A stretch of 64,000 nucleotides of DNA from Clostridium chauvoei (GCF_002327185.1 NZ_CP018624.1:2738660-2802659), one strand, 5' to 3'; shown: positions 35,169 to 44,512, counted from the stretch's first letter. The notes: generated by a model not told the origin, from the sequence alone. Translations and numbers: made by a program.

Positions 35169-37325
35169 CTATATATCCATCCATCTTATTTCAGCTGGTT
35201 CTAATTCAATCTTAGTTACATTTCCTAAACCATCATATAAATTAGTTATTTGCTTTTCATTTGAATTATTTACTATAGCATATTTATTAGATTTTAAATA
35301 AGCTGAAACCTCACAGTAAATATTATCTACATACCACTTTTTCATTTCCGACTCTTTATTAGCTGCATAAAAGCAAGATCTCATTAATAATCTTGTATTT
35401 TGCTCTGAATAAGGCAATCCTGCTATATAAACAGCTCTACCTTTTCCATATTTATTTGCAGACATTAATAAATCACCATTTTCGATTTTTATTATTTCTG
35501 TATTAGCATTAGTTGCATATATATTTTTTTGACTTTCTCCAAAATCCATATCTTGAGTTAAGTCTTCTGTTATAAAGTGACTATCTACTTGAGTCTTAAA
35601 GTACTTGTCCGTACTTAATGAGAATCCTAATTCCTTCTCTACTCCTAGCGCATCTGATAATTGGAAATAGTGTCCTCCACTTAACACAGCAGAAGGCTCT
35701 CCTATTCCAACAAATCCACCGCCATTAAAAATCCACTTTCTTACATTTGTTATTATATCACAATCATTCCACTTTTCTCCACCACTAAATGCAGTTCCTG
35801 CATCACCTGCATTTATTATTACATCTATACCTTCTGGTATCCCATCATTCTTTATGTCATCAAAACTAATAAACTTAACATCTAAACTCATACCACTTAA
35901 CGCTTCAATTACTCCAAGATAAGTATAAATTTGCTTATACCATAAAGCATGAGCTACCATATGAGTTTGCCATGTACGAAGTTTTCCCCAGCAATTTAAA
36001 ATCGCAACAGTCAATCCACAATATGGTTTGTTTCCGTCTATGTTATCATATATTTCTCTAAATTCATCACATACTTTACCTATATACTCTACAAAGTTAG
36101 GAAACTTATATGCAAGAGATAAATATCCACCATATCCTATTCTATCAACAGGCTTTCTCATTAAAGCTCTTCTAGCAGTCAACCAATTTTCTCTTGCTTC
36201 TATAGTTGGATCATTTCCTTCATAGAAAGTGTCAGGGAAGAAGTATGGTAAAAAACGTCCTTCTGTATATTTAACACCTGGAATATCTGAAATCATTCTT
36301 AAAGTTGCACCACTTCCTACTGAACCAACTACAGCATCTAAACCAATCTCTTCAAAATATTTTCCATAAGGTTCTGTTCCTATCCAATTGTCTCCCAAAA
36401 ACATCATAGCTTCTCTTCCATGTTCATGTGCTATATCAACTAATTTTTTAACATTTAAAGCCACAAACTGTTGTTGGAAATCCATATAATCTAAATATTC
36501 TTTTGTTGGAACTCTAAAGGAGGAATTATAATAACCTTGATCAATTATATGTTCAGGTCTTAACTTATACCCCTTAACTTTTTCAAACTCTCTTAAAGCT
36601 TCAGCACTAACACTTGAGCTATATCCAAACCAATCTACAAATTTTTCTTTAGCTAAATTATTAAACACTAAAGTAAAGTGATAGAAGAATGTTGTAAAAC
36701 GGACAACATCTGTTTCTGGATGTTCATCTAACCATTTATGCATAGCCTCAAAAATATGTTGATTAGTTTTTGGTTTTCTTGCATCAAATGGCATTTCATG
36801 AGGTTTATCTCCCCAATTATTTGTGATATGGTTATACATTTGAGTTGGATCCCAAATACAATAAGCTAAGAATGAGACTGTGTATTCATGCCATGGTTTA
36901 ATATTCTTTATTGTAACTTCTTGAGTTTTCTCATTATATTCCCATTTATCTAGACTAACTACATCACCTGTAGTTCTATCTATTACTTCCCAGAATTCCT
37001 TAACATCATGATATGAATCTGGTTGAACTTGCTCTTCAAAATATCCATCCATTATTTTAATTGCTAAAGAATCTTCTGTAGCTAAATGATGTTTTGTCAT
37101 TAAATAAGTTTGTTGTAACTCTTCTCTATTAGCATTAGCCCACTCATTATCTCCACGTGCTACAAAATAAGTTGAATATATCTTTTCGGCTAAACCTTTG
37201 ATTTCTCTTGGCAACTTAAATCCATCACAATCACGAATTGCATCTGCTCCCCATTTCTCTACTATATCTATAGTCTCCTTGATAAAATTATCGTCTGTTG
37301 GTATAGTAACTCTTCCTTTACTCAT
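35169..37325 (-). CDS. 1,3-beta-galactosyl-N-acetylhexosamine phosphorylase (GH112)
   Basis: A 718-residue cytosolic enzyme that phosphorolyses galacto-N-biose (Gal-beta1,3-GalNAc, the mucin core-1 sugar) or lacto-N-biose to galactose-1-phosphate and the free N-acetylhexosamine. The general acid is Asp312 in FLGDNWIGTEPYG, at the position known from the Bifidobacterium enzyme. The (beta/alpha)8 catalytic domain is followed by a glutamine-amidotransferase-like domain (IDVIINAGDAGTAFSGG...) and a C-terminal beta domain, in the usual order. Whether it prefers galacto- or lacto-N-biose cannot be read directly. It is third in the operon, 13 bases after the second permease. Confidence 0.95.
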   Translation of the reverse strand: MSKGRVTIPTDDNFIKETIDIVEKWGADAIRDCDGFKLPREIKGLAEKIYSTYFVARGDNEWANANREELQQTYLMTKHHLATEDSLAIKIMDGYFEEQVQPDSYHDVKEFWEVIDRTTGDVVSLDKWEYNEKTQEVTIKNIKPWHEYTVSFLAYCIWDPTQMYNHITNNWGDKPHEMPFDARKPKTNQHIFEAMHKWLDEHPETDVVRFTTFFYHFTLVFNNLAKEKFVDWFGYSSSVSAEALREFEKVKGYKLRPEHIIDQGYYNSSFRVPTKEYLDYMDFQQQFVALNVKKLVDIAHEHGREAMMFLGDNWIGTEPYGKYFEEIGLDAVVGSVGSGATLRMISDIPGVKYTEGRFLPYFFPDTFYEGNDPTIEARENWLTARRALMRKPVDRIGYGGYLSLAYKFPNFVEYIGKVCDEFREIYDNIDGNKPYCGLTVAILNCWGKLRTWQTHMVAHALWYKQIYTYLGVIEALSGMSLDVKFISFDDIKNDGIPEGIDVIINAGDAGTAFSGGEKWNDCDIITNVRKWIFNGGGFVGIGEPSAVLSGGHYFQLSDALGVEKELGFSLSTDKYFKTQVDSHFITEDLTQDMDFGESQKNIYATNANTEIIKIENGDLLMSANKYGKGRAVYIAGLPYSEQNTRLLMRSCFYAANKESEMKKWYVDNIYCEVSAYLKSNKYAIVNNSNEKQITNLYDGLGNVTKIELEPAEIRWMDI

Positions 37326-37338
37326 TTACTTCATCCTC

Positions 37339-38235
37339 CTATTCCTTTATTCCGCCTACTGTCATTCCTTCTGTTAATTTCTTTTGAACTAATATATATA
37401 AAATTATTGTTGGTATCATTACTATTACAAGTCCTGCATACATTGCACCATAATCTGTTGCTGTCTTTTGAACTTGCATTAAATTTATTAACCCTAACGG
37501 CAATGTCTTTCCACTATTAGGTAACATTGTTAAAGCAATTATATATTCATTCCAAAAAGCTAAGAAATTAAATAGTACGACTGTTAAAATACTTGGTTTT
37601 GCCATTGGAATTATTACATGTATTAACGTTTTGAAATTACTACATCCATCCATATAAGCGGCTTCTTCATATGCTTTGGGTAATGTTCTTAAATAATTCA
37701 TTAATAGGTAAATGGTAAATGGTAATGCTGTTGCTGCATAAATTATAGCTACCACTATTCTGCTATCTAAAAATAAGGTTAAACTTGCTGGTACAGCAAA
37801 TATTTGTTTTACTAATTTTTCTCCATCTAATACCATTAAGAATATTGGTACAACGATATAGTTTACGTTTATAAATAAACCTGCTGAAAATAAAAGGTTA
37901 ATGATTTTTTTACTTTTAAATTCAAATCTTGATAAAACATAAGCTGCTGGTATAGCAACTACTAATAATATTATTAGAGCTAGTCCAGTTACTATAACTG
38001 AGTTTATAAAGTATTCTCCCATATTAGCTTCTACAAAAGCTTTACGGAAGTTTTCAAAATAGAACCCTTGTGGTAATGCCCATGGATTACCATAAAATTC
38101 TGATTTATGCTTCATTGATGCTAAAAATGCCCATCCTAAAGGAATTAATATACTTAATGCAAAAATACTTAAACATAAATACATAAATATCCTCAATAAT
38201 TTTTCAGCTGATATTTCTTTAAATGCCTTTTTCAT
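37339..38235 (-). CDS. ABC sugar transporter permease, MalG type
   Basis: A 298-residue inner-membrane subunit with six helices. The cytoplasmic EAA loop is EEAAYMDGCSNFKTLIHVIIP (about residues 190-210), which docks to the ATPase. It pairs with the permease upstream. No ATPase gene is in the operon, so a shared MsmK/UgpC-type ATPase encoded elsewhere probably energises it (inference). RBS TTAAGGGGGGATTAAT; 12 bases after the first permease. Confidence 0.93.
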   Translation of the reverse strand: MKKAFKEISAEKLLRIFMYLCLSIFALSILIPLGWAFLASMKHKSEFYGNPWALPQGFYFENFRKAFVEANMGEYFINSVIVTGLALIILLVVAIPAAYVLSRFEFKSKKIINLLFSAGLFINVNYIVVPIFLMVLDGEKLVKQIFAVPASLTLFLDSRIVVAIIYAATALPFTIYLLMNYLRTLPKAYEEAAYMDGCSNFKTLIHVIIPMAKPSILTVVLFNFLAFWNEYIIALTMLPNSGKTLPLGLINLMQVQKTATDYGAMYAGLVIVMIPTIILYILVQKKLTEGMTVGGIKE

Positions 38236-38247
38236 ATTAATCCCCCC

Positions 38248-39141
38248 TTAAAATTCTAATGTATCTCTTTTAGTTATTTTGCTAATTATTAAAGATAACC
38301 CAAATGAGAATATAAATATTACAACTCCTATAGCCATTCCATATCCATATGAAGAGTTAGAATATGCCTGCTTGTACATATAATTTAAGAAAACATCTGA
38401 TGCTCCGTCAGGCCCACCGCCAGTCATAACTTTTACAAACAAGAAACTTAAATTTATCGTACTTATTATAAAGAAAGTTAAAGTAGTTCTTATTGTGTTC
38501 CAAATTAAAGGTAATGTTATTTGGAAGAATTGTTGTGATTTTGTTGCTCCTTCTAGATCTGCTGATTCATATAAACTAGCTGGTATACTACTCATACTAG
38601 CCATGTACATTACCATGTAATAACCTACAGCTTGCCATATCATAGCCAAGACTATACACCATATTACGACTTTCTGATCTCCAAGCCACATTCTCTTTAA
38701 GGATTCTAAACTCAGCACATCTAATGTTGCATTTATAATACCTTGTTTTGGATCAAGTATTGCTGAGAATATAGCAGATATTACTACTACTGATAAAATA
38801 TTAGGGAAATAGAATACTATTCTGAAGAAATTTTTAAATTTAGTATCTTCTCTAACTAATACTGCTGCCGCTGCAATTGCTAATATTAGAGTAATTATTG
38901 TTACAATTACTATTAAAAATAAAGTATTTTGAAAGGACTTTATAAAATTTGCGTCTTTAAACAAGATTGTAAAATTATCAAGCCCTACAAATTTTTTATT
39001 ATTTGATAATCCTCCCCATTTAAATAAAGACATCCAAAATACATTTAATGTTGGTATAACCATAAATACTATGAATAGTATTAATGCTGGAAATACTGAT
39101 AAACCCACGAATAATCTTTTTGATGTATTTTTTTTACTCAT
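38248..39141 (-). CDS. ABC sugar transporter permease, MalF type
   Basis: A 297-residue membrane subunit, first gene of the galacto-N-biose operon. It has six helices and the EAA loop ESADLEGATKSQQFFQITLP near residues 190-209. Its ribosome site AAGGGGGGAAC lies directly before the ATG, but the IS element begins 23 bases upstream of the start, and the IS removes the native promoter to about 1.8 kb away. Transcription now depends on read-through or on a promoter inside the IS end. Confidence 0.93.
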   Translation of the reverse strand: MSKKNTSKRLFVGLSVFPALILFIVFMVIPTLNVFWMSLFKWGGLSNNKKFVGLDNFTILFKDANFIKSFQNTLFLIVIVTIITLILAIAAAAVLVREDTKFKNFFRIVFYFPNILSVVVISAIFSAILDPKQGIINATLDVLSLESLKRMWLGDQKVVIWCIVLAMIWQAVGYYMVMYMASMSSIPASLYESADLEGATKSQQFFQITLPLIWNTIRTTLTFFIISTINLSFLFVKVMTGGGPDGASDVFLNYMYKQAYSNSSYGYGMAIGVVIFIFSFGLSLIISKITKRDTLEF

Positions 39142-39156
39142 AAATGTTCCCCCCTT

Positions 39157-39164
39157 ATTTAGTA
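39157..39164. repeat. Target-site duplication, left copy (ATTTAGTA)
   Basis: The eight bases directly left of the IS end are repeated exactly at 40920-40927 on its right, marking a clean transposition event. Confidence 0.93.
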
Positions 39165-40919
39165 GTTAGTGTAAAGTTTTTTACACTACTTTTCTTTTTA
39201 AATCTTTATATATCAAGGTTTCGCCAGTTTTTTTGTATAAAAAAATAACGACCCCCTAATTTCATGTTAAAATTGAATCTCTAACCAAACAAAATCACAC
39301 ATGAAAGGATGTCGTTATTATGGATTCAATTATAACTTATTTAATTACTTATAATCAATATTTAATTGCCATTATCGGTCAATTACTTTTATTCATCTCA
39401 AAACATATTCCACTTAACCAGATGATATTTGATGATTCTAATAGTCCAGAATACCAAAAATTCAAAGTAGATAAGCTACCCACAATTATTAGATTTGAAA
39501 AGGTAGACTATATATTACTTTTAGCTTATTACAAACATAAATATAACAAGACCGTAAAACCCGTCCAAAGACGGAACGGGAAGTCTATCCCTAAAAAAAC
39601 TAAATGTCCTAAGTGTGGTGCACCACATGAATATATATACGATAACAATGGCAGTAAAGGACAGTTTCAATGTAAAGTTTGTGGTCTTACATTTAAAGAA
39701 ACTAATCACACAACTAAACCAATAGTATTTATATGTCCTTATTGCGGTGCTACGCTTACGGAACAAAAGCAACGCAAGCACTTTAAAATACATAAATGCA
39801 ATAATTCTAAATGCTTATACTATCAAAGAAATCTTAAGAATCTTCCAAAGAATATTGATCCTTGTGATAAATACAAGTATAAGCTTCATTACATATATCG
39901 TGAATTTAATATTAACTTCTTTAAAATGGATCTATATCCAATATCAAAACATGCTACCGGATTTAGTTTTAAGAAGTTTAGCCCGCATATAATGGGACTA
40001 TGCTTGACTTATCACGTTAATTGTAAAATGTCTACAAGACAAACAGCTCATGTTTTAAAAGAAGTTCATGGAATAAAAATTTCACATAGAACTGTTGCTA
40101 ATTATGCTCTAACAGCAGCTGCTGTTATTAAGCCGTTTGTTGATACCTTTGATTACAAACCCTCTAAAATACTTTCTGCCGATGAAACTTATATAAAAGT
40201 AAAAGGCATTAAGCATTATGTCTGGATTGTAATGGATGCTTGTAAAAGGTCTATTCTAGGTTATCAAGTATCTGATACAAGAGATACTGGCCCTTGTATA
40301 CTAGCAATGCGTATGGCTTTTGATAAGTTTAAAGACTTCCCTGGAAAAGCTTTAAACTTCGTTGCCGATGGTTACAGTTCATATCCGTTAGCGAAGCAAC
40401 AATTTGAATTAGAAAAAAATAAAGAATTTAATCTAACTCAAGTTATCGGACTTACTAACGATGATCCAGTATCTGAAGAATTTCGTTGGGTTAAGCAAGT
40501 TGTAGAGCGTTTAAACCGTACCTTTAAATCTTCCTACAGGGGTACCTGTGGTTATGGAAGTGATGAAGGTGCTCTTTATGGCTTCTCCCTTTGGGTTGCT
40601 TATTACAACTTCTTACGCCCGCATCCTTACAATTACTGGCGTCCTTTAAACGAATTAAAGCAACTAGATGGTATTGACAATATGTCTGCAAAGTGGCAAA
40701 TTCTTATCAGTCTCGGTCAACAAACCATATTACATATGCAAGAATCACAAACTTCTTGATAAATCATAAAATCAAATATTGATTAAGTTTTTGCCTCCGT
40801 TACCGAAGGTCTTTTTAGCATATTCAATTTTAAAATTTTCTTAGATATTATAAAGATATTTTTAACTATTATTCCAAATTAGCCATAAGCTATTTTTTCA
40901 TACGAAACTTTACACTATC
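39165..40919 (+). mobile_element. Complete IS6-like insertion sequence (1755 bp)
   Basis: The ends are inverted repeats of 15 bases with one mismatch: GTTAGTGTAAAGTTT at 39165-39179, and the complement of 40905-40919, GATAGTGTAAAGTTT. The GTAAAGTTT core resembles the GCAAAGTTT of IS26/IS257 ends, and the 8-bp duplication is the IS6-family size. The element carries one transposase with an extra N-terminal zinc-ribbon region, which makes it longer than the usual 0.8-kb IS6 elements. The left end also contains an internal palindrome, AGTGTAAA...TTACACT (39168-39187). Both ends and the gene are intact, so it is probably active. Confidence 0.93.
39320..40759 (+). CDS. IS6/IS240-type DDE transposase with N-terminal zinc ribbons
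   Basis: A 479-residue transposase. The N-terminal third has two CxxC...CxxC-like clusters: Cys96/99 with Cys118/121, and Cys139/142 with Cys160/165. A helix-turn-helix follows at about 235-262 (MSTRQTAHVLKEVHG...ISHRTVANYA). The catalytic core is Asp288 (LSADETYIKVKG), Asp350 (FVADGYSSYP) and Glu396 (VKQVVERLNR). The ATG follows AAAGGATGTCGTTATT. It is transcribed away from the galacto-N-biose operon. The frame is intact. Confidence 0.95.
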   Translation: MDSIITYLITYNQYLIAIIGQLLLFISKHIPLNQMIFDDSNSPEYQKFKVDKLPTIIRFEKVDYILLLAYYKHKYNKTVKPVQRRNGKSIPKKTKCPKCGAPHEYIYDNNGSKGQFQCKVCGLTFKETNHTTKPIVFICPYCGATLTEQKQRKHFKIHKCNNSKCLYYQRNLKNLPKNIDPCDKYKYKLHYIYREFNINFFKMDLYPISKHATGFSFKKFSPHIMGLCLTYHVNCKMSTRQTAHVLKEVHGIKISHRTVANYALTAAAVIKPFVDTFDYKPSKILSADETYIKVKGIKHYVWIVMDACKRSILGYQVSDTRDTGPCILAMRMAFDKFKDFPGKALNFVADGYSSYPLAKQQFELEKNKEFNLTQVIGLTNDDPVSEEFRWVKQVVERLNRTFKSSYRGTCGYGSDEGALYGFSLWVAYYNFLRPHPYNYWRPLNELKQLDGIDNMSAKWQILISLGQQTILHMQESQTS

Positions 40920-40927
40920 ATTTAGTA
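40920..40927. repeat. Target-site duplication, right copy (ATTTAGTA)
   Basis: An exact match to 39157-39164. It abuts the right end of the IS element. Confidence 0.93.
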
Positions 40928-40942
40928 ACTCTCCTTATAATT

Positions 40943-40971
40943 ATTGTATTAATTTGTAATCTTTTACACAA
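40943..40971 (-). promoter_or_regulatory. Probable native promoter of the galacto-N-biose operon, now separated by the IS
   Basis: On the minus strand, TTGTGT (40966-40971), 17 bases, TACAAT (40943-40948). Removing the IS and one target copy would put this -10 about 38 bases before the first permease ATG, a normal leader length. The AraC gene reads the other way from about 41040 (TATAAT 41040-41045), so 40949-41040 is the likely shared control region. Confidence 0.65.
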
Positions 40972-41081
40972 CAATATTATTGCTTATTATTTTAGTAATC
41001 TTGCGATGAATAATATTTCTAAAAACAATAAATCTTTGTTATAATATATAATTATCAGCAATAAATTTATGAGGTGGTATT

Positions 41082-41939
41082 ATGGGGAATACAAGATATT
41101 TAATTACTGATAAGAATATTTATAACTGTAAATATGAATTGTTGTACATAAGTAAGTCCAAATATGAAAACGATTGGCATAGTACAGCTCACTTTCATCC
41201 TTTTACAGAAATATTTTTTATCATTAATGGTGAAGGGGCTTTTACTTTAGATGATAGAGATGTAAAGGTTAAACAAGGAGATTTAATTATAATAAATCCT
41301 AATTGTCTTCATACCGAAAAATCTATCGTAAAAAATAACCCTTTAGAGTATATAGTTTTAGGAATAGATAATTTAATACTAAACTTTCCCGATTCCTATA
41401 ACTTAACTAATGATACGAATTCTAAAAAACTCTATAAAATTATTAATTTACAAAGCAGTAGAGATGCTATATTAACCTGCTTAAATTCCTTAATAAGGGA
41501 AATTGAGAATAAAGACTATAATTATGAGATGGCTTGCAAAAATATATTAACACTTCTTATAATCCATATCATTCGTAGTATCCCATCTCTTTTAGTAATT
41601 GAAGAACCACAGGAAAAACTTAACTTAGAATGTGTTAAGATTAAAAACTACATTGATTCACACTACTCAGAAAACATTACACTTGATATTTTATCTGATA
41701 TGTCTTATATGAATAAGTTCCATTTAGTACACACTTTTACAAAGCAAATTGGAATTTCTCCAATTAATTATGTAATTAATAAAAGAATTGAAGAATCTAA
41801 AAATTTATTGACTACTACTAGTTATTCAATTAGAGATATAGCTTCAATTGTTGGCTTTTCTAATTCCTCTTATTTTAGCCAAGCCTTTAAGAAAGTTACC
41901 GGAACTTCCCCAAAAGGATATAGATTAGATAAAAAATAA
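41082..41939 (+). CDS. AraC-family regulator, probably of the galacto-N-biose operon
   Basis: A 285-residue transcription factor. The N-terminal cupin domain (residues about 20-95: WHSTAHFHPFTEIFFIINGEGAF) should bind a sugar. The C-terminal double helix-turn-helix (about 185-285) has the AraC signature IRDIASIVGFSNSSYFSQAFKKVTGTSPKGYR. It is divergent from the permease-GH112 operon, the standard position for a local activator, so control of that operon is inferred. RBS TGAGGTGGTATT. The IS element now lies between it and its presumed target genes. Confidence 0.92.
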   Translation: MGNTRYLITDKNIYNCKYELLYISKSKYENDWHSTAHFHPFTEIFFIINGEGAFTLDDRDVKVKQGDLIIINPNCLHTEKSIVKNNPLEYIVLGIDNLILNFPDSYNLTNDTNSKKLYKIINLQSSRDAILTCLNSLIREIENKDYNYEMACKNILTLLIIHIIRSIPSLLVIEEPQEKLNLECVKIKNYIDSHYSENITLDILSDMSYMNKFHLVHTFTKQIGISPINYVINKRIEESKNLLTTTSYSIRDIASIVGFSNSSYFSQAFKKVTGTSPKGYRLDKK

Positions 41940-41970
41940 AGGATAGAAAAGTAACTTTTCTATCCTTTTA
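41937..41970. terminator. Bidirectional terminator between araC-type gene and tcdA
   Basis: AAAGGATAGAAAAG-TAA-CTTTTCTATCCTTTTAATT between convergent genes. Confidence 0.92.
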
Positions 41971-41971
41971 A

Positions 41972-42730
41972 TTATTTAACTTCTAGTATATCTTTGATAA
42001 CTTCTCCACCTAATATCATTCCTGCAACTGGTGGAACAAATGAAATACTTCCTGGTATTTGTCTTTTAGCTGCACATTTTTTTGTACCACCTGTACAAAC
42101 ACATCCTGTTTTACAAGTAACTACATCTTCAGTTTTAGGCTTTCTTGGCATTTCTTCTGAATATACAACTTTAAGTTTTTTCACGCCTCTTTTTCTAAGT
42201 TCATATCTCATTACCTTAGCTAATGGACATACCTTTGTTTTATAAATATCTGAAACTTGAAATTGTGTTGGATCTAACTTATTTCCTGTTCCCATAGATG
42301 ATATTATTTTTATATTTTTTTCATAACAATATTGGGCTAATGCAAGTTTAGCTGAAACAGTGTCAATTGCATCAACAACATAGTCAACATCATCTGGTAC
42401 TAAATCACTTATATTTTCAGGTGTTACAAATACTTGATGAGTTGTTACATTACATTTCTTATTTATAGAAAGAATTCTTTCTTTCATAACTTCAACTTTA
42501 ACTTTACTTACAGTATTATATGTAGCATGTATTTGTCTATTTAAATTAGTTAAGCATACTGTATCGTCATCTACTAGAATTATATTTCCAACTCCAGCTC
42601 TTGTTAAAGCTTCAACAGTAAAACTACCAACTCCCCCTACTCCAAATACCATTACTTTAGCATTTTTTAATTTTTCTAAGCCCTCACTACCTATAAGTAG
42701 TTCTGTTCTAGATAATGGATGTTGTAACAT
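41972..42730 (-). CDS. tcdA: tRNA threonylcarbamoyladenosine dehydratase
   Basis: A 252-residue E1-like (ThiF/MoeB fold) ATP-dependent enzyme that cyclises t6A37 to ct6A in ANN-decoding tRNAs. The nucleotide loop FGVGGVGSF and the following DDDTVCLTNLNRQ are family motifs. A cysteine-rich insertion (CKTGCVCTGGTKKC) near residue 210 is seen in this subfamily and may bind metal. Full length. It starts after AGGAGAGATATGA. Monocistronic. Confidence 0.92.
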   Translation of the reverse strand: MLQHPLSRTELLIGSEGLEKLKNAKVMVFGVGGVGSFTVEALTRAGVGNIILVDDDTVCLTNLNRQIHATYNTVSKVKVEVMKERILSINKKCNVTTHQVFVTPENISDLVPDDVDYVVDAIDTVSAKLALAQYCYEKNIKIISSMGTGNKLDPTQFQVSDIYKTKVCPLAKVMRYELRKRGVKKLKVVYSEEMPRKPKTEDVVTCKTGCVCTGGTKKCAAKRQIPGSISFVPPVAGMILGGEVIKDILEVK

Positions 42731-42863
42731 TCATATCTCTCCTTTGTTTATTATAATTTATAATTATTTTAGACTATTGTTTGTATATATACAAGAATAT
42801 TATTTATATCTATAATGGTATTATATGTTAAATATAAATTTACTAGTTTTTGGAGGTCTAAAA

Positions 42864-43690
42864 TTGAGAAGATTATTTAATAAATATTTTTCACCATATA
42901 GAAAAATAGAACAATTAAACATATCTTTTGGTATATTTAAAGCAATATTAATACTATTAGTATGTAATATTATAGAGGTAATTTTTAATAGTATTCCTAA
43001 TTTTATTATTCCAGATAGTTTTTTAAATAATAATATGATTGTATTATTGCCTTATGAAACTATCTTATTCTTTTATTACCTTATATATGGAATGATATTA
43101 GTGGTAAAGATACTAAAGTTATAAATACCTATAAGAAATTTAATTTAAAATCAATAATTTATCCATTTTTATTAGTTATATCCTTTAGGTTAATTTATGA
43201 TTCACTTATTTATCCTTTAGTAATGTTAGTTCCTGAAAGTGATTTTTTAAATGAATTTACTTCTATTGCAAATAATAATTTCTTATATTTCTTTATTAAT
43301 GCAATTTTATATGCACCATTTACAGAAGAATTATTATTTAGGGGAATTATACTTAATGGCTTACTTGGAAAATATAGTGCAAAAATAGCAATCCCAATTT
43401 CAGCTTTACTATTTGCCTATACTCATTTTAATTTTCATCAAGGTGTCAATGCCTTTATTTTCGGTTTAGCCTTAGGATATATATTTTATAAAACAAAATC
43501 ATTATATTTAACTATATTCTGTCACTTTATAAATAATTTGATAGCACTTATCACCTTCACCCCCTCAAATCCTATAGTTTTTCAAATAACAACATTTTTA
43601 TCAGCCTTTATAGGACTTAGTTTATTAGCTTTCATAATTGTTAAATATACGCCAGAATATAATAAAAACTTGAAAAACTTAGACCTTTAA
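42864..43690 (+). pseudogene. CPBP-family intramembrane protease, frameshifted
   Basis: Two frames, 42864-43124 and one continuing to 43690, make one CPBP (CAAX-protease-like) membrane protein if one base is added near 43086-43092 (TATATATGG). The second frame then reads WNDISGKDTKVINTYKKF and runs without a stop through the ATG at 43223. The catalytic EELLFRGI (Glu-Glu-x3-Arg) and the downstream THFNFHQG and CHFINN histidines are intact. The best start is the TTG at 42864, seven bases after TGGAGG. The restored length is about 275 residues, normal for the family. As given, only truncated pieces would be made. Confidence 0.8.
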
Positions 43691-43727
43691 GGTCTATTAA
43701 ATAAATTATTTTAAGTATATAATAATC

Positions 43728-43761
43728 ATTAGGTTAATTATTCTATTAACCTAATTTTTTT
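43728..43761 (+). terminator. Hairpin with T-run directly before mtnN
   Basis: ATTAGGTTAAT/ATTAACCTAAT with TTTTTT ends only a few bases before the mtnN ribosome site. A -10-like TATAAT (43718-43723) lies just upstream, so a transcript from it would start inside or at the base of the hairpin. It can serve as terminator for the CPBP gene. Confidence 0.7.
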
Positions 43762-43777
43762 ATGGAGGATTTTAATA

Positions 43778-44473
43778 ATGGTTTTAGGAATTATAAGTGC
43801 AATGTCAGAAGAATTAGAAATTCTTTTAAAAGATATGACTCTAGAAGAAAAAATTGAAAAGGCTAATATGACTTTTAATAAAGGTAAACTTGGAAACACA
43901 AGTATAATTGCTGTAGTTAGTGGTATTGGTAAGGTTAATGCTGCTGTATGCGCACAAATACTTATATCAGAATATAAGGTTGATTCAATAATAAATGTAG
44001 GTGTTGCTGGTGGTATCGGTAAAGATATTTATCCTGGAGATGTAGTAGTTGCTACAGATTTAGTTCAACATGATATGGATACAACAGTATTTGGAGATCC
44101 ACATGGTCAAGTACCTAGATTAGATACTTTTGCTTTTAAGTGTGATGAAAAATTAGTTAAAGCAGCTATGGAAGCTTGCGAAGAAATAACTGAAATAAAC
44201 ACATTCTCTGGAAGAATAGTTTCAGGAGATCAATTTATTTCAAGTGTAGAAAAAATTCAATGGTTTGAAAAAGAATTTGGTGCAATATCATGTGAAATGG
44301 AAGGTGCAAGTATAGCTCATGTTTGCTACTTAAACAATGTTCCATGTGTTGTTATTAGATCCATTTCAGATAATGCAAATAATGGTGCTCACATGGACTA
44401 CGAAAAATTCATACCATTAGGTGTAAGAAATTCAACAGCAATATTAAAGACAATGATAAATAAACTTTCTTAA
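43778..44473 (+). CDS. mtnN: 5'-methylthioadenosine/S-adenosylhomocysteine nucleosidase
   Basis: A 231-residue hydrolase that cleaves adenine from methylthioadenosine and S-adenosylhomocysteine, feeding methionine salvage and the activated methyl cycle. The N-terminal GIISAMSEELEIL, the central VGVAGGIGKDIYPGDVVVA and the catalytic CEMEGASIAHVC are all present, and SDNANNGAHMDYEKF carries the second active-site Asp. RBS TGGAGGATTTTAATA. Monocistronic, with a strong terminator behind it. Confidence 0.96.
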   Translation: MVLGIISAMSEELEILLKDMTLEEKIEKANMTFNKGKLGNTSIIAVVSGIGKVNAAVCAQILISEYKVDSIINVGVAGGIGKDIYPGDVVVATDLVQHDMDTTVFGDPHGQVPRLDTFAFKCDEKLVKAAMEACEEITEINTFSGRIVSGDQFISSVEKIQWFEKEFGAISCEMEGASIAHVCYLNNVPCVVIRSISDNANNGAHMDYEKFIPLGVRNSTAILKTMINKLS

Positions 44474-44474
44474 T

Positions 44475-44508
44475 AAAAAAGTCGGCAATTCATTATGCCG
44501 ACTTTTTC
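44475..44508. terminator. Terminator of mtnN (bidirectional)
   Basis: AAAAAAGTCGGCA...TGCCGACTTTTT, immediately after the mtnN stop. Confidence 0.93.
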
Positions 44509-44512
44509 TATA

